Below are positions 15,821 through 23,563 of a stretch of 34,262 nt of DNA, piece after piece. This DNA comes from an uncultured Actinomycetes bacterium (lineage in GTDB: Bacteria; Actinomycetota; Actinomycetes; Nanopelagicales; Nanopelagicaceae). The position numbers were made by a program, and so were the translations under genes. The number at the start of each line of letters is the position of its first letter. The stretch's first letter is position 1. The stretch spans positions 1 to 34,262 of the forward strand of contig CAIUIT010000065.1 of assembly GCA_903899375.1 (NCBI GenBank), read 5' to 3'. The notes below the pieces were generated by a model that was given only the letters and a program-made list of their open reading frames with translations, was not told the DNA's origin and did no database searches.

Positions 15821-17305
15821 TTAAAGGGAGGGAGCTTTGCGCAATTTACGTGCCTCGAGGGCGAGCCAGAAATCGACCTTATCGTGCATCAGAGATAAGT
15901 CGCGGCTGGTTAACTCTTCAATCCTATTTAACCGCTGCCGCAACGTATTCACGTGAATATGCAGGTCATCGGCTGTAACTTGAAATTGTCCATTGAGCGC
16001 CAGGAATCGTTGCAGGGTGTGAACCAATTCGGAATGGCGATTGGCATCTTGCGCGATCAATGGCTGCAGTAGAACCGTTTCAAATCGTTCTAAAGTTTGA
16101 TCGCTCTGCGTAGTAAGGAGCACCACATGAGATGCCAGAGCCTCGTATGTTGAATATCCCGCTCCGCCACTTCGAGCTGCAAAATGCGCCGCGTATCTGG
16201 CTTGGATAATCGACTCATGCGCGCCCTTTACATCAGCGACGATAGTTCCCACACCCAGAAAAATCTTTCCGCCAAGTTGCGCGTGTATTTCTGCCCCGAG
16301 GGCGGCAATATCCAAATGTTCGGCAGCCGGTAAGAGCGCAAGCAATTCACCTTCTCGAACACCTGCAATCCCAACCCCGGTCTGTTCTTGCAACCAGCTA
16401 TTTACTTTCTCCAAAAGGTCTTCCGGATTTACATCGGCCACTTCGACACAGATTGCAACCATGGGCACTTCGGGCTTTACGCCGATCGATCGCATCCGCG
16501 AGCAAATTGTTGCATCATCGCGCGGACTGGCTTCGATGAAATCAAAAATTTCTTCTGCAAACTTGCGAGCAATTTCCAGATCAAATTGGAAACGTTGCAA
16601 TTCGATCGCCAAAAAAGGGAGAACTTGATCGATGACTTGTTGCTGTTCGGGAGTTGGCTGCTCTCCAAAATTCTCGATGATCAACGTTGCTTGCAACGAA
16701 CCGGCGAGTATTGGATAGCGAGCGAAGTTTGCATAGTGGTCTAGGAGCGCTCGTGCCGATTCTAAGGCTGTGGATTGATCCGAGGCCAAAATCTTTTCGC
16801 CAGAAATTATCGCCATGCGCCCAGAGATATTTGTAGAAAGAACTTTAAGCATGGCATCGGCGCCACTTTGATGCTGCAATATTCCGAGTAGTTGGGCGTT
16901 GCGCAATACATTCTCGCGCAGAGGTTGCTCGTGGTGAGCCATAGAAAGTTCAACGAATAATTCCGAGAGCGAAATAAAAGTAACTCCAGAGGGAACTTCA
17001 AAGAGCGTTAAATTATTTTTCTTTGCCTCGACAATCAATTCCATCGGGACCGTCGGCATGTCGTCGTGAACACCAAAGCCGAGTGCAGCAACATTTGCCT
17101 TCATTAACCCCGCGACGAATCGCGTGACAGATTCCTTTCCGTTAAACCAAGCGCCAGTGCTTAATACGACCTCTTCGCCGTTCAAGTATGGGGCGGGATC
17201 CCGAGAATCACTGGCATGTACCCAACGGATGGGACGGGCCAAATCACCAATCACGTGGAGTCTCAAATTGAGCTCCTGACGGAAGAGTAGATCGATAACC
17301 TGCAT
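15821..17305 (-). CDS. PucR-family transcriptional regulator
   Basis: A 494-residue regulator of the PucR/CdaR family. The N-terminal PucR sensor domain (residues about 1-120) begins MQVIDLLFRQ and holds PIRWVHASDSRDPAPYLNGEEVVLSTG. A middle region follows, and the C-terminal PucR-type helix-turn-helix (HTH_30) ends with TADDLHIHVNTLRQRLNRIEELTSRDL. I start at the ATG at 17305, which has GGGAGG 9 nt upstream and matches the domain start; an in-frame ATG at 17368 lacks this. PucR regulators usually activate purine or amino-acid-derived catabolism in response to a pathway metabolite. It lies 130 bp upstream of creatinase on the same strand and probably controls that operon. Confidence 0.88.
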   Translation of the reverse strand: MQVIDLLFRQELNLRLHVIGDLARPIRWVHASDSRDPAPYLNGEEVVLSTGAWFNGKESVTRFVAGLMKANVAALGFGVHDDMPTVPMELIVEAKKNNLTLFEVPSGVTFISLSELFVELSMAHHEQPLRENVLRNAQLLGILQHQSGADAMLKVLSTNISGRMAIISGEKILASDQSTALESARALLDHYANFARYPILAGSLQATLIIENFGEQPTPEQQQVIDQVLPFLAIELQRFQFDLEIARKFAEEIFDFIEASPRDDATICSRMRSIGVKPEVPMVAICVEVADVNPEDLLEKVNSWLQEQTGVGIAGVREGELLALLPAAEHLDIAALGAEIHAQLGGKIFLGVGTIVADVKGAHESIIQARYAAHFAARSGGAGYSTYEALASHVVLLTTQSDQTLERFETVLLQPLIAQDANRHSELVHTLQRFLALNGQFQVTADDLHIHVNTLRQRLNRIEELTSRDLSLMHDKVDFWLALEARKLRKAPSL

Positions 17306-17419
17306 AAATATCGCCCTCCCGTTTGGCCGCTCAACCCCAATAAAGTGGAAGGCTCTAGCGTAGGACACGCTCGCTCACATTAACCGACTTCCAAGACCCC
17401 TAAATATTGCCTGGCCGGT
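17306..17419 (-). promoter_or_regulatory. Upstream region of the pucR-type gene
   Basis: This 114-bp gap between the UbiA gene and the regulator probably holds the regulator's promoter. An AGCGT-N5-ACGCT inverted repeat lies at 17357-17371 and could be an autoregulatory site, but 5-bp arms are weak evidence. No gene or terminator was recognised. Confidence 0.25.
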
Positions 17420-18076
17420 TCAGCGGGTTAAGAAAAGGAGCACGCTGAGCAAGATGAGCGTCATCGCAATAAGTGAGCTCCATCGCGCCCCAATCCGCTG
17501 CGGTAGGCCCAAGACCAACTGCGTACGATCCCATTCCAGATCCTTAATGACATTGAAGAAATGGAAGGCTACCGAGAGAAGAGCGAAGTCAATATAGATC
17601 CAGGCGGGTGGGTGATTGCCAACGACAGAGTAAATAGCCCAGGGCATCGCTCCGAAGGAGATCGCATAGGGAAGCGGCGAGAGCCAGGTGGACTTTGCCC
17701 AGAAGTTATAGATAGTTGCACTGCCCAGACCCAGCATATGCAAGAGCCCACCTTTAAGACCCAGGGGTCCCAAGAATGAGAGCAGGACCGCGAGCAGTAA
17801 GGCTGTCGCGATTCCTATCTGAATCTGTTTGCGAGAGACCGACTCTTTGACGAGCGGCTTCTTCGTGCGACTGGCGGCGTGATCAAGGGGGTGATCTAGC
17901 AAGTCGTTGGTCCATCCGACGACGCACTGTCCGGCGAGGATTGCTAAAGCGATCTCAAAAGATTTGGGGGATGAGAGTTGGCTTATTGATAAGCAGAAAG
18001 AGATCGTGACAACCAAAACGGTAGGGCCAAAATGAGTGGCTTTAGCCATGCCAATGGCTTGGCGCATAAGCGTCAT
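17420..18076 (-). CDS. UbiA-family prenyltransferase
   Basis: A 218-residue membrane protein with about seven hydrophobic spans and both aspartate motifs of UbiA prenyltransferases: NDLLDHPLD (Asn57, Asp58, Asp61, Asp65) and DLEWDRTQ (Asp179, Asp183). These bind Mg2+-prenyl diphosphate, which is transferred to an acceptor in the membrane. It is shorter than the usual 280-300 residues, lacking some C-terminal spans, as in several actinobacterial small UbiA proteins. The acceptor cannot be inferred. Its ATG overlaps the DUF805 stop (ATGA), so the two are co-translated. Confidence 0.8.
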   Translation of the reverse strand: MTLMRQAIGMAKATHFGPTVLVVTISFCLSISQLSSPKSFEIALAILAGQCVVGWTNDLLDHPLDHAASRTKKPLVKESVSRKQIQIGIATALLLAVLLSFLGPLGLKGGLLHMLGLGSATIYNFWAKSTWLSPLPYAISFGAMPWAIYSVVGNHPPAWIYIDFALLSVAFHFFNVIKDLEWDRTQLVLGLPQRIGARWSSLIAMTLILLSVLLFLTR

Positions 18077-18387
18077 AGTTCAAACTGATTGAGCGGACCA
18101 GAAGGTTGAACCATGAAATAAATATTTGCGAAAGGAACTATCAACCACCAGCCGCGCTTACCGACATCGTGCATACGACGAGTACCAGTTGCAATAGATG
18201 GGATGAAGAGAAAGATATCTACGAGATCTTGCGTATATGCATGACTTTTGAAGAAGCCTGCGTCAATAATCGCTCCTGCAATTGACATCATGATGGTAAA
18301 GAGCCAGAAGAGCCAGTAGTCGCGACGGGTTGTTCGACCGCGGAAGAGACCATAATTTGTGAGTGCTAATCGGACTGCATTATTCAT
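18073..18387 (-). CDS. DUF805 membrane protein
   Basis: A 104-residue DUF805 protein. The family hallmarks are an N-terminal NYGLFRGRTTRRDYWLFWLF, a central run of two hydrophobic spans, then RRMHDVGKRGWW and LIVPFANIYFM. Function of the family is unknown; members are small inner-membrane proteins. It overlaps the DUF4236 gene by 8 nt upstream and the UbiA gene by 4 nt downstream, so the three form one translationally coupled unit. Confidence 0.88.
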   Translation of the reverse strand: MNNAVRLALTNYGLFRGRTTRRDYWLFWLFTIMMSIAGAIIDAGFFKSHAYTQDLVDIFLFIPSIATGTRRMHDVGKRGWWLIVPFANIYFMVQPSGPLNQFEL

Positions 18388-18889
18388 GGTGACTGCTCCT
18401 TTCCTTGGCGCTATGGGTGAGATCCCTGAGCCAAAGTATCAAAGTGATCGCTCCGATGATTATCAATATGGGTTCCCACGGGTTTAATGGTTGGGATTTG
18501 TTGGTAATGGCGATGATTGCGGCGGCAAGGAGCGAGAAGAAAGCGGCAGCGGCATGGCTGATGTAAAAGCCATGGTGTTCGACAGCTACGACTTGGTGCG
18601 CGGTGGGTAACGCGGTGGTTGGTGCGCGCATCGCGATTGGTTCGGGTGAATGTGGAGTGGGCGTAGTTGGCTCAGATTGAGGAGCGTGGGCTGCCTTTGC
18701 ATGCAAGGTATCGACATCGCGGTAGTAGATACCGGTGCCAGGAATGTTGAGGGTCTTGGTGACTCGGCCGGTGGGACTAAATGAAACGTGGGCACCGCGG
18801 CCACCGAAGGAGACGCCGGTCCCCCGCTTAGACAAGTTGATATGAACCCCAGGGGCAACTTTGAAGGACTTGCGAAAGTATGCGGTCAT
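18380..18889 (-). CDS. DUF4236 domain protein with C-terminal membrane spans
   Basis: A 169-residue protein. The N-terminal 60 residues are a DUF4236 domain: FRKSFKVAPGVHINLSKRGTGVSFGGRGAHVSF, then GTGIYYRD. A Pro/Thr/His-rich linker (about 70-100) leads to two hydrophobic spans (FYISHAAAAFFSLLAAAIIAI and a later IIIIGAITLILWL). Function unknown. A membrane-anchored surface or cytosolic beta domain is likely. It begins 36 bp after the VapC stop and overlaps the DUF805 start by 8 nt. Confidence 0.82.
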   Translation of the reverse strand: MTAYFRKSFKVAPGVHINLSKRGTGVSFGGRGAHVSFSPTGRVTKTLNIPGTGIYYRDVDTLHAKAAHAPQSEPTTPTPHSPEPIAMRAPTTALPTAHQVVAVEHHGFYISHAAAAFFSLLAAAIIAITNKSQPLNPWEPILIIIGAITLILWLRDLTHSAKERSSHHE

Positions 18890-18925
18890 GAGATCAAGAT
18901 TAGCGTGACCCAGCGACAGATCGAC

Positions 18926-19354
18926 CTATCTGAAAGCAATCAATCGAATTCGAGGAAGTTTCAACTCTGACCAAAAAGAATCTGAGTAAATTACTGGGAG
19001 ATCGAGTCGGTATCCCACTGCGAGGCAGGCGGCATCGGCCATGCTCAATTTGCGGGTGGTGCCCAGAGCCTGCGCAGCAATATCTCCCTGGCTTTGAATG
19101 AATGCAATTTCTAAGGCGTCTTCTGGAATTAGATTTACGATTGCAAGTCCATATCCGATGAGACCGTCAAATACCTCTCGAGCTGGCTTGCCCCGTTTCA
19201 GCCGGACGATCCCAAGAGTTTCAGCCACCGCAATTGGTGTAGCGAGCGCTTCGCCATTTTCGAAGATCCCTTGAACTACTTTGTACCCTGGTTCCTGCAA
19301 AATTAATGCAATAAGAGCGGATGCGTCGAGTACAAAACGGTTATTTTGATCCAC
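18926..19354 (-). CDS. vapC: PIN-domain toxin, VapC family
   Basis: A 142-residue PIN-domain protein, the toxin of a type II pair. The N-terminus FVLDASALIALILQEPG holds the first acidic metal ligand (Asp9). A central acidic region follows, and a late LSMADAACLAVGYRLDLPVIYSDSFW holds the downstream aspartates (MADA and SD). It should be a Mg2+-dependent ribonuclease, usually cutting tRNA or rRNA. The start is a GTG at 19354 that overlaps the antitoxin's 3' end by 14 nt, so toxin translation is coupled to antitoxin. Confidence 0.88.
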   Translation of the reverse strand: MDQNNRFVLDASALIALILQEPGYKVVQGIFENGEALATPIAVAETLGIVRLKRGKPAREVFDGLIGYGLAIVNLIPEDALEIAFIQSQGDIAAQALGTTRKLSMADAACLAVGYRLDLPVIYSDSFWSELKLPRIRLIAFR

Positions 19355-19688
19355 TAAATCCCAGCTTTGCCAGAATTGTTGCGTCTTGTTCGGCTTGTTT
19401 CTCTGGCGAAAGGTCAGGAAGGACCGGATTCATCAAAAAATGATGACGGGCGGTCTCAGCCTCTTCGCGAGAACGCAGAAAATCGATGATTACCTCGGGT
19501 TCGACAAGATCGGTAGCAGGACTCCGCAATGCTTCAAGGATTTGCTTTCGAGTTTTTACCGAAAACCCACCATCAGGAAGTGGGGTTGCGATCAGTTCGA
19601 CTTCGGCGCCCAACCCTGCCTGCGCCCTTAGTGCAGCAGGGATGAGGAGGCGACCTTTATCTTTGACGCTCACGGTAAAACTACTCAT
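19341..19688 (-). CDS. vapB: AbrB/SpoVT-type antitoxin (VapB)
   Basis: A 115-residue antitoxin. The N-terminal swapped-hairpin AbrB DNA-binding domain (about 1-50: FTVSVKDKGRLLIPAALRAQAGLGAEVELIA) is followed by a long charged C-terminal tail that would wrap the PIN toxin. It overlaps vapC by 14 nt. The start has no clear Shine-Dalgarno, but a TAGTAT -10-like box (19698-19703) lies 9 nt upstream, suggesting a very short leader. Three direct repeats upstream (19703-19755) are likely its autoregulatory operators. Confidence 0.85.
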   Translation of the reverse strand: MSSFTVSVKDKGRLLIPAALRAQAGLGAEVELIATPLPDGGFSVKTRKQILEALRSPATDLVEPEVIIDFLRSREEAETARHHFLMNPVLPDLSPEKQAEQDATILAKLGFSGSK

Positions 19689-19702
19689 GCAGAGAGGATA
19701 CT

Positions 19703-19755
19703 AAGATTTTCCCACTTCTACAAGAAATACCCACTTTATGAAGAGAAACCCACTT
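19703..19755 (-). repeat. Three 15-bp direct repeats at 19-bp pitch upstream of vapB
   Basis: On the minus strand the pattern AAGTGGGNNNNTCTT occurs three times in one orientation, at 19741-19755, 19722-19736 and 19703-19717, exactly 19 bp apart. All 11 defined positions agree in all copies. The array covers the region from the vapB -10-like box (19698-19703) upstream across the -35 position, filling the 73-bp gap after the ferredoxin-GltD gene. This is the layout of an operator array, probably bound by VapB or the VapBC complex (inference). Confidence 0.75.
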
Positions 19756-19761
19756 TGAGGG

Positions 19762-21381
19762 CTACAGGTCTGAAACCATCTCGATCGCAGAAGCCGGGCA
19801 CTCGCTGACGCAGATGCCGCAGCCCTTGCAGTAGTCCAAGTCGATCTCATAACCCCAGCCGGGGCCGAGCTTCTTGATGGCGTTGTCGGGACAGACGCCG
19901 AAGCAGTTATCGCACTCGAAGCAGTTGCCGCAGGACATGCAGCGACGGGCTTCATAGAGGGCGGTGGATTCATCGAGGCCTTGTACGACTTCGCTGAAGT
20001 CATAGACGCGGCGGGTGGCGGCTAAGCGCTCGCGCACGGCGTGAGGGGCGTCGGTGTAGTACCAGGTATTTAAATCTTCGAATGCAACTGCATCCTTCTC
20101 CTCTTTTGCTTCGACCTTTGTCTGGCGCAGCCAGGCATCGATGTATTTAGCTGCTTTCTTACCGTGGCCAACGCTGGTTGTGACGGTGCGATCGCCTTCG
20201 ACCATATCGCCACCAGCGAAGATGCCGGGGTGGGTGGTCATCATGTTTGTATCAACATCCATGACACCGCTCTTTACATCTAGATCGACGTTGTTACCGA
20301 GCAGACTGAAATCAACTTCTTGACCTAGGGCAAGGATCAATGAGTCGGCTTCGAGAGTTTCGAATTCACCAGTTGGTTGTGGGAAGCCTTTCTCATCGAG
20401 CGCCATCTTCTCGATCATCATGTCATCTTCGCCCATGTATTTAACGGTCGAGAGCCACTTGATCAAGATGCCTTCTTCGAGCGCCTCTTCGATCTCTTGA
20501 TCATTTGCTGGTGCCTTATCGCGGGTGCGGCGATAGACGATGATGGCTTCTTCGGCGCCTAAGCGCTTTGCGGTACGAGCAACATCCATTGCGGTATTGC
20601 CGCCACCATAAATGACAACCTTGCGGCCCAGCATCGGGGTCTGCCCATCTTCGAAATGATGCAGTACCGAGATGGCATCCAAAATGCGAGCTGACTCACC
20701 GGCGGGAATGTATGTGCGCTTGGATAGTTGGGCACCGATCGCCATGAATACGGCGTCGAAGCCTTCTTCTAGAGCATCGTGCACATCGTCAACGCGGGTG
20801 TTGAGTTGGAAGATAACGCCCATCTCTTTGATGCGATTGATTTCGGCATCCAAGACTTCGCGAGGCAAGCGGTACTTAGGAATTCCATAACGCATCATGC
20901 CGCCGGGTTGGTGGGTGGCATCGCGTACAACTACTTGGTGGCCCATCCGACGCAATTGATATGCGGCAGATAGACCTGCGGGGCCAGCACCGATAACCAA
21001 TACTGCAAGGCCGGTCTCGTGTTCTGGTGGGTCGATCTTCCAACCTTTTTCTAGAGCGTGATCGCCTAAGAAACGTTCGACAGAGTTGATGCCGACTGCT
21101 TCATCGAGGAATGAGCGATTGCATGCGGTCTGGCAAGGGTGGTAGCAGACTCGACCCATGATGGCTGGGAAGGGATTTTCTTTAATGAGTTCGCGCCAAG
21201 CTTGTTCGTATGAACCATCTTCAGCGATGTAGAGCCAATTCTGTACATTTTCACCAGCGGGGCAGGCCTTGTTGCAAGGTGGCATGCGGTTTACATACTC
21301 GGGGTGTTCTACCCGCCAAGAACCGGTGTGGTTGGCGAGGCTAGACCCAACTGACAAGGTAATTGCATATGGTTTATCCAC
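19762..21381 (-). CDS. GltD-like NAD(P)H/FAD oxidoreductase fused to a 2[4Fe-4S] ferredoxin
   Basis: A 539-residue fusion. The N-terminal Fe-S region has CNKAC (Cys36, Cys40) and C79/C83/C87. The FAD-binding motif is GAGPAG (131-136), and the NAD(P) motif is YGGGNTAMD (around 266-274), followed by IFAGGD. A C-terminal two-cluster ferredoxin domain carries Cys487/490/493/497 and Cys518/521/524/528. It should pass electrons between NAD(P)H and the Por enzyme encoded upstream, replacing the separate PorD subunit. The GTG start at 21381 follows the porB stop by 2 nt, with GGGGGAG inside the end of porB. It is too short for a glutamate synthase role and no gltB is present. Confidence 0.88.
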   Translation of the reverse strand: MDKPYAITLSVGSSLANHTGSWRVEHPEYVNRMPPCNKACPAGENVQNWLYIAEDGSYEQAWRELIKENPFPAIMGRVCYHPCQTACNRSFLDEAVGINSVERFLGDHALEKGWKIDPPEHETGLAVLVIGAGPAGLSAAYQLRRMGHQVVVRDATHQPGGMMRYGIPKYRLPREVLDAEINRIKEMGVIFQLNTRVDDVHDALEEGFDAVFMAIGAQLSKRTYIPAGESARILDAISVLHHFEDGQTPMLGRKVVIYGGGNTAMDVARTAKRLGAEEAIIVYRRTRDKAPANDQEIEEALEEGILIKWLSTVKYMGEDDMMIEKMALDEKGFPQPTGEFETLEADSLILALGQEVDFSLLGNNVDLDVKSGVMDVDTNMMTTHPGIFAGGDMVEGDRTVTTSVGHGKKAAKYIDAWLRQTKVEAKEEKDAVAFEDLNTWYYTDAPHAVRERLAATRRVYDFSEVVQGLDESTALYEARRCMSCGNCFECDNCFGVCPDNAIKKLGPGWGYEIDLDYCKGCGICVSECPASAIEMVSDL

Positions 21382-21383
21382 GA

Positions 21384-22376
21384 CTACTCCCCCATCAATT
21401 CGTAACGTTCAATATTTTTATCTGCGATGCGCTGCAGGTGATCGATGACTTCGTCATTGCGCTGCGGCGAGAAGAGGTGGCTGTAGCGGGTCTGCAGTTT
21501 GAGGTATTCCTCAACACTGACTTTCTTGCGAATCTTGCTCGATGCGACGACTTCGCCGTTGATTGCTTCAAAGACGGGGAACAATCCACTCTGGGTAGCA
21601 AGACGTGCGATCTTTATAGTGTCACAGGATGCCGATCCCCAACCAAGTGGGCATGGCACTAAAACGTGCAGATAGCGACTGCCGTGCATTGTCATCGCCC
21701 GTTCGACCTTTGCTTCGAGATCGCGCAAGTCTGCGATTGTGGCTGTTGCGACATATGGAATGTCGTGAGCCATAGCGATCTTAGGCAGGTACTTACCTTG
21801 ACCGAAGACGTTGCCGGGTTTGGCGCCGACTGCTTGAGTGGTGGCGGTGCGAGCTGCAGGTGGTGTGGCACCAGAACGCTGGACGCCGGTATTCATATAA
21901 GCCTCGTTGTCGTAACAGATGTACAGGACATCATCGTTGCGTTCGAACATTCCACTCAGTGCACCAAAACCGATATCGACGGTCGCGCCGTCACCGCCTT
22001 GGGCGACTACGCGGGTGGTGTGATTCCCCTTTGCTTTGAGCGCTGCAGCGACACCCGTTGCAACAGCAGGGGCGTTGCCAAAGAGTGAGTGCAACCAGGC
22101 AACGCGCCAGGAAGATTCGGGATAGGGCGTGGAAAATACTTCAAGGCAACCGGTGGCGTTGACTGCGATCAGTTGATCGTTGGTAGCGCGCATTGCGGCA
22201 TCGAGTGCATAGCGAGCACCCAGCGCTTCACCGCAACCTTGGCAGGCGCGATGGCCCGATGTCAGCGCGTTGGTGCGTTCGGGATCGGATTGCACGCTGC
22301 GTTCGTCTTCGCGCAGGAGGCGATTTCCGACGGCAAAGGAGCCGACCTGATAGAACTTGATCTGTGTGGTGCTCAT
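21384..22376 (-). CDS. porB: 2-oxoacid:ferredoxin oxidoreductase, beta (TPP) subunit
   Basis: A 330-residue TPP-binding subunit. Four cysteines of its own [4Fe-4S] cluster are Cys45 and Cys48 (ACQGCGE), Cys77 (ATGCLEV) and Cys242 (VPCPLGW). The TPP/Mg motif is GGDGATVDIG (127-136) with YDNEAYMNTGVQRS after it. It catalyses the decarboxylation half of pyruvate + CoA + ferredoxin to acetyl-CoA + CO2 + reduced ferredoxin. Its start overlaps the porA stop by 4 nt (ATGA). Pyruvate specificity is likely from the close resemblance to PorB, but other 2-oxoacids are possible. Confidence 0.9.
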   Translation of the reverse strand: MSTTQIKFYQVGSFAVGNRLLREDERSVQSDPERTNALTSGHRACQGCGEALGARYALDAAMRATNDQLIAVNATGCLEVFSTPYPESSWRVAWLHSLFGNAPAVATGVAAALKAKGNHTTRVVAQGGDGATVDIGFGALSGMFERNDDVLYICYDNEAYMNTGVQRSGATPPAARTATTQAVGAKPGNVFGQGKYLPKIAMAHDIPYVATATIADLRDLEAKVERAMTMHGSRYLHVLVPCPLGWGSASCDTIKIARLATQSGLFPVFEAINGEVVASSKIRKKVSVEEYLKLQTRYSHLFSPQRNDEVIDHLQRIADKNIERYELMGE

Positions 22377-23563
22377 CGCAGCGCCCTCTCTTTACTCAAT
22401 TCTTTTTCGATAGTTTCCGTTTCTAGATCGAGGAAGGTGATGCGTTCGACGTTCTCTTGCATCGCATTAGTTAGGTATTCGCGCAGCGATGCGATGGTGA
22501 TGGGGCGCCCACCTAACCCTGCGATCACGGTGAAGTCTTTGATGCCCATGCCTTCGATAGCGCGCACGACATCTTGTGTGACGATTCCACCTGTCCCGGT
22601 AGAGAAGGCTTTTTCAAGGATGACTACGCGCTTGGCGCCTTTGAGGGCTTCGGCAAGTGCATGGAATGGGAATGGCCTGAAGGATGTGAGTCCGACGAGT
22701 CCAATGGAGTGGCCGTCGAGTTGTAATTCATCGACGACATCTTTCAGGGTACCGATTACAGAACCGAGCGCGAGGACGACGGTGTCGGCACCTTCTGTGC
22801 GATAGGAACGCAATTGGCCCCCGGTTTTGCGACCAAAGTGACGTTCGAAATCATCGGCAACTTCCTGCACTTTGCGCAGTGAATCGATCATGCGTTGGTG
22901 CGCCAAGTATTTCACTTCGGTAAATGATTCAGGACCCACCATGGCACCGATCGAAACTGGATCTGCCGGATCCAAATGTTGGCGGGGAGTAAATGGCGGC
23001 AAGAAAGTTTTTACTTCTTCACGGGTTGGAATATCAACTTGTTCGTAGGCGTGGGTCAAGATGAAACCATCCATGCAAACCATTACGGGAATCGACATCT
23101 CCTCGGCTATACGGAAAGCCTGAATGTGTAGGTCAACGGCCTCCTGGTTGTTCTCTGCGTAGAGCTGCAACCAACCACAGTCGCGCTGCGACATCGAATC
23201 ACTGTGATCGTTCCAGATGTTGATTGGGCCGCCGATAGCGCGATTGGCGACTGTCATGACGATCGGTAATCCCAAGCCAGAGGCGTTATAAACGGCCTCG
23301 ATCATGTACAACAAGCCTTGACTAGCAGTGGCGGTATAGGTGCGAGCACCGGTGGCGCTGGCACCGATGGCGACTGACATGGCGGCGAACTCAGATTCGA
23401 CATTGATAAATTCGCAATTCTTAAGGGAACCATCTTTTACAAGCGCGCTTAGCCCTTCGACGATATGAGTCTGGGGGCTGATGGGATACGCGCAGATGAC
23501 TTCTGGGGCACAGGCTGCGACTGCATCAGCAACCGCCTTGGATCCTTCGACTTGTCTAAGCAT
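22373..23563 (-). CDS. porA: 2-oxoacid:ferredoxin oxidoreductase, alpha subunit
   Basis: A 396-residue alpha subunit with the pyrimidine-side TPP domain. Family segments are AYPISPQTHIVEGLS (about 25-39), NVESEFAAMS, TATASQGLLYMIEA, GPINIWNDHSDSMSQRDCGW and ILEKAFSTGTGG. The GPxNIWxDHSD segment is characteristic of pyruvate-type rather than 2-oxoglutarate enzymes. It overlaps porG by 8 nt and porB by 4 nt, so stoichiometric synthesis by translational coupling is expected. Oxygen sensitivity is typical of the family, which is notable in an organism that also makes carotenoids. Confidence 0.9.
   Translation of the reverse strand: MLRQVEGSKAVADAVAACAPEVICAYPISPQTHIVEGLSALVKDGSLKNCEFINVESEFAAMSVAIGASATGARTYTATASQGLLYMIEAVYNASGLGLPIVMTVANRAIGGPINIWNDHSDSMSQRDCGWLQLYAENNQEAVDLHIQAFRIAEEMSIPVMVCMDGFILTHAYEQVDIPTREEVKTFLPPFTPRQHLDPADPVSIGAMVGPESFTEVKYLAHQRMIDSLRKVQEVADDFERHFGRKTGGQLRSYRTEGADTVVLALGSVIGTLKDVVDELQLDGHSIGLVGLTSFRPFPFHALAEALKGAKRVVILEKAFSTGTGGIVTQDVVRAIEGMGIKDFTVIAGLGGRPITIASLREYLTNAMQENVERITFLDLETETIEKELSKERALR

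Noticed and set aside
15713-15898. Plus-strand 61-codon reading frame between creatinase and the regulator
   Set aside because: It runs antisense into the regulator's C-terminal helix-turn-helix, has no ribosome site, matches no family I know and covers the palindrome; probably promoter sequence.
17306-17368. Upstream start for the PucR-family regulator
   Set aside because: The PucR domain starts at the ATG at 17305, which has GGGAGG 9 nt upstream; the extension adds non-family residues.
22089-22805. Long plus-strand open frame (238 codons) opposite porA/porB
   Set aside because: Antisense shadow of two well-supported genes, with low-complexity composition and no domain.
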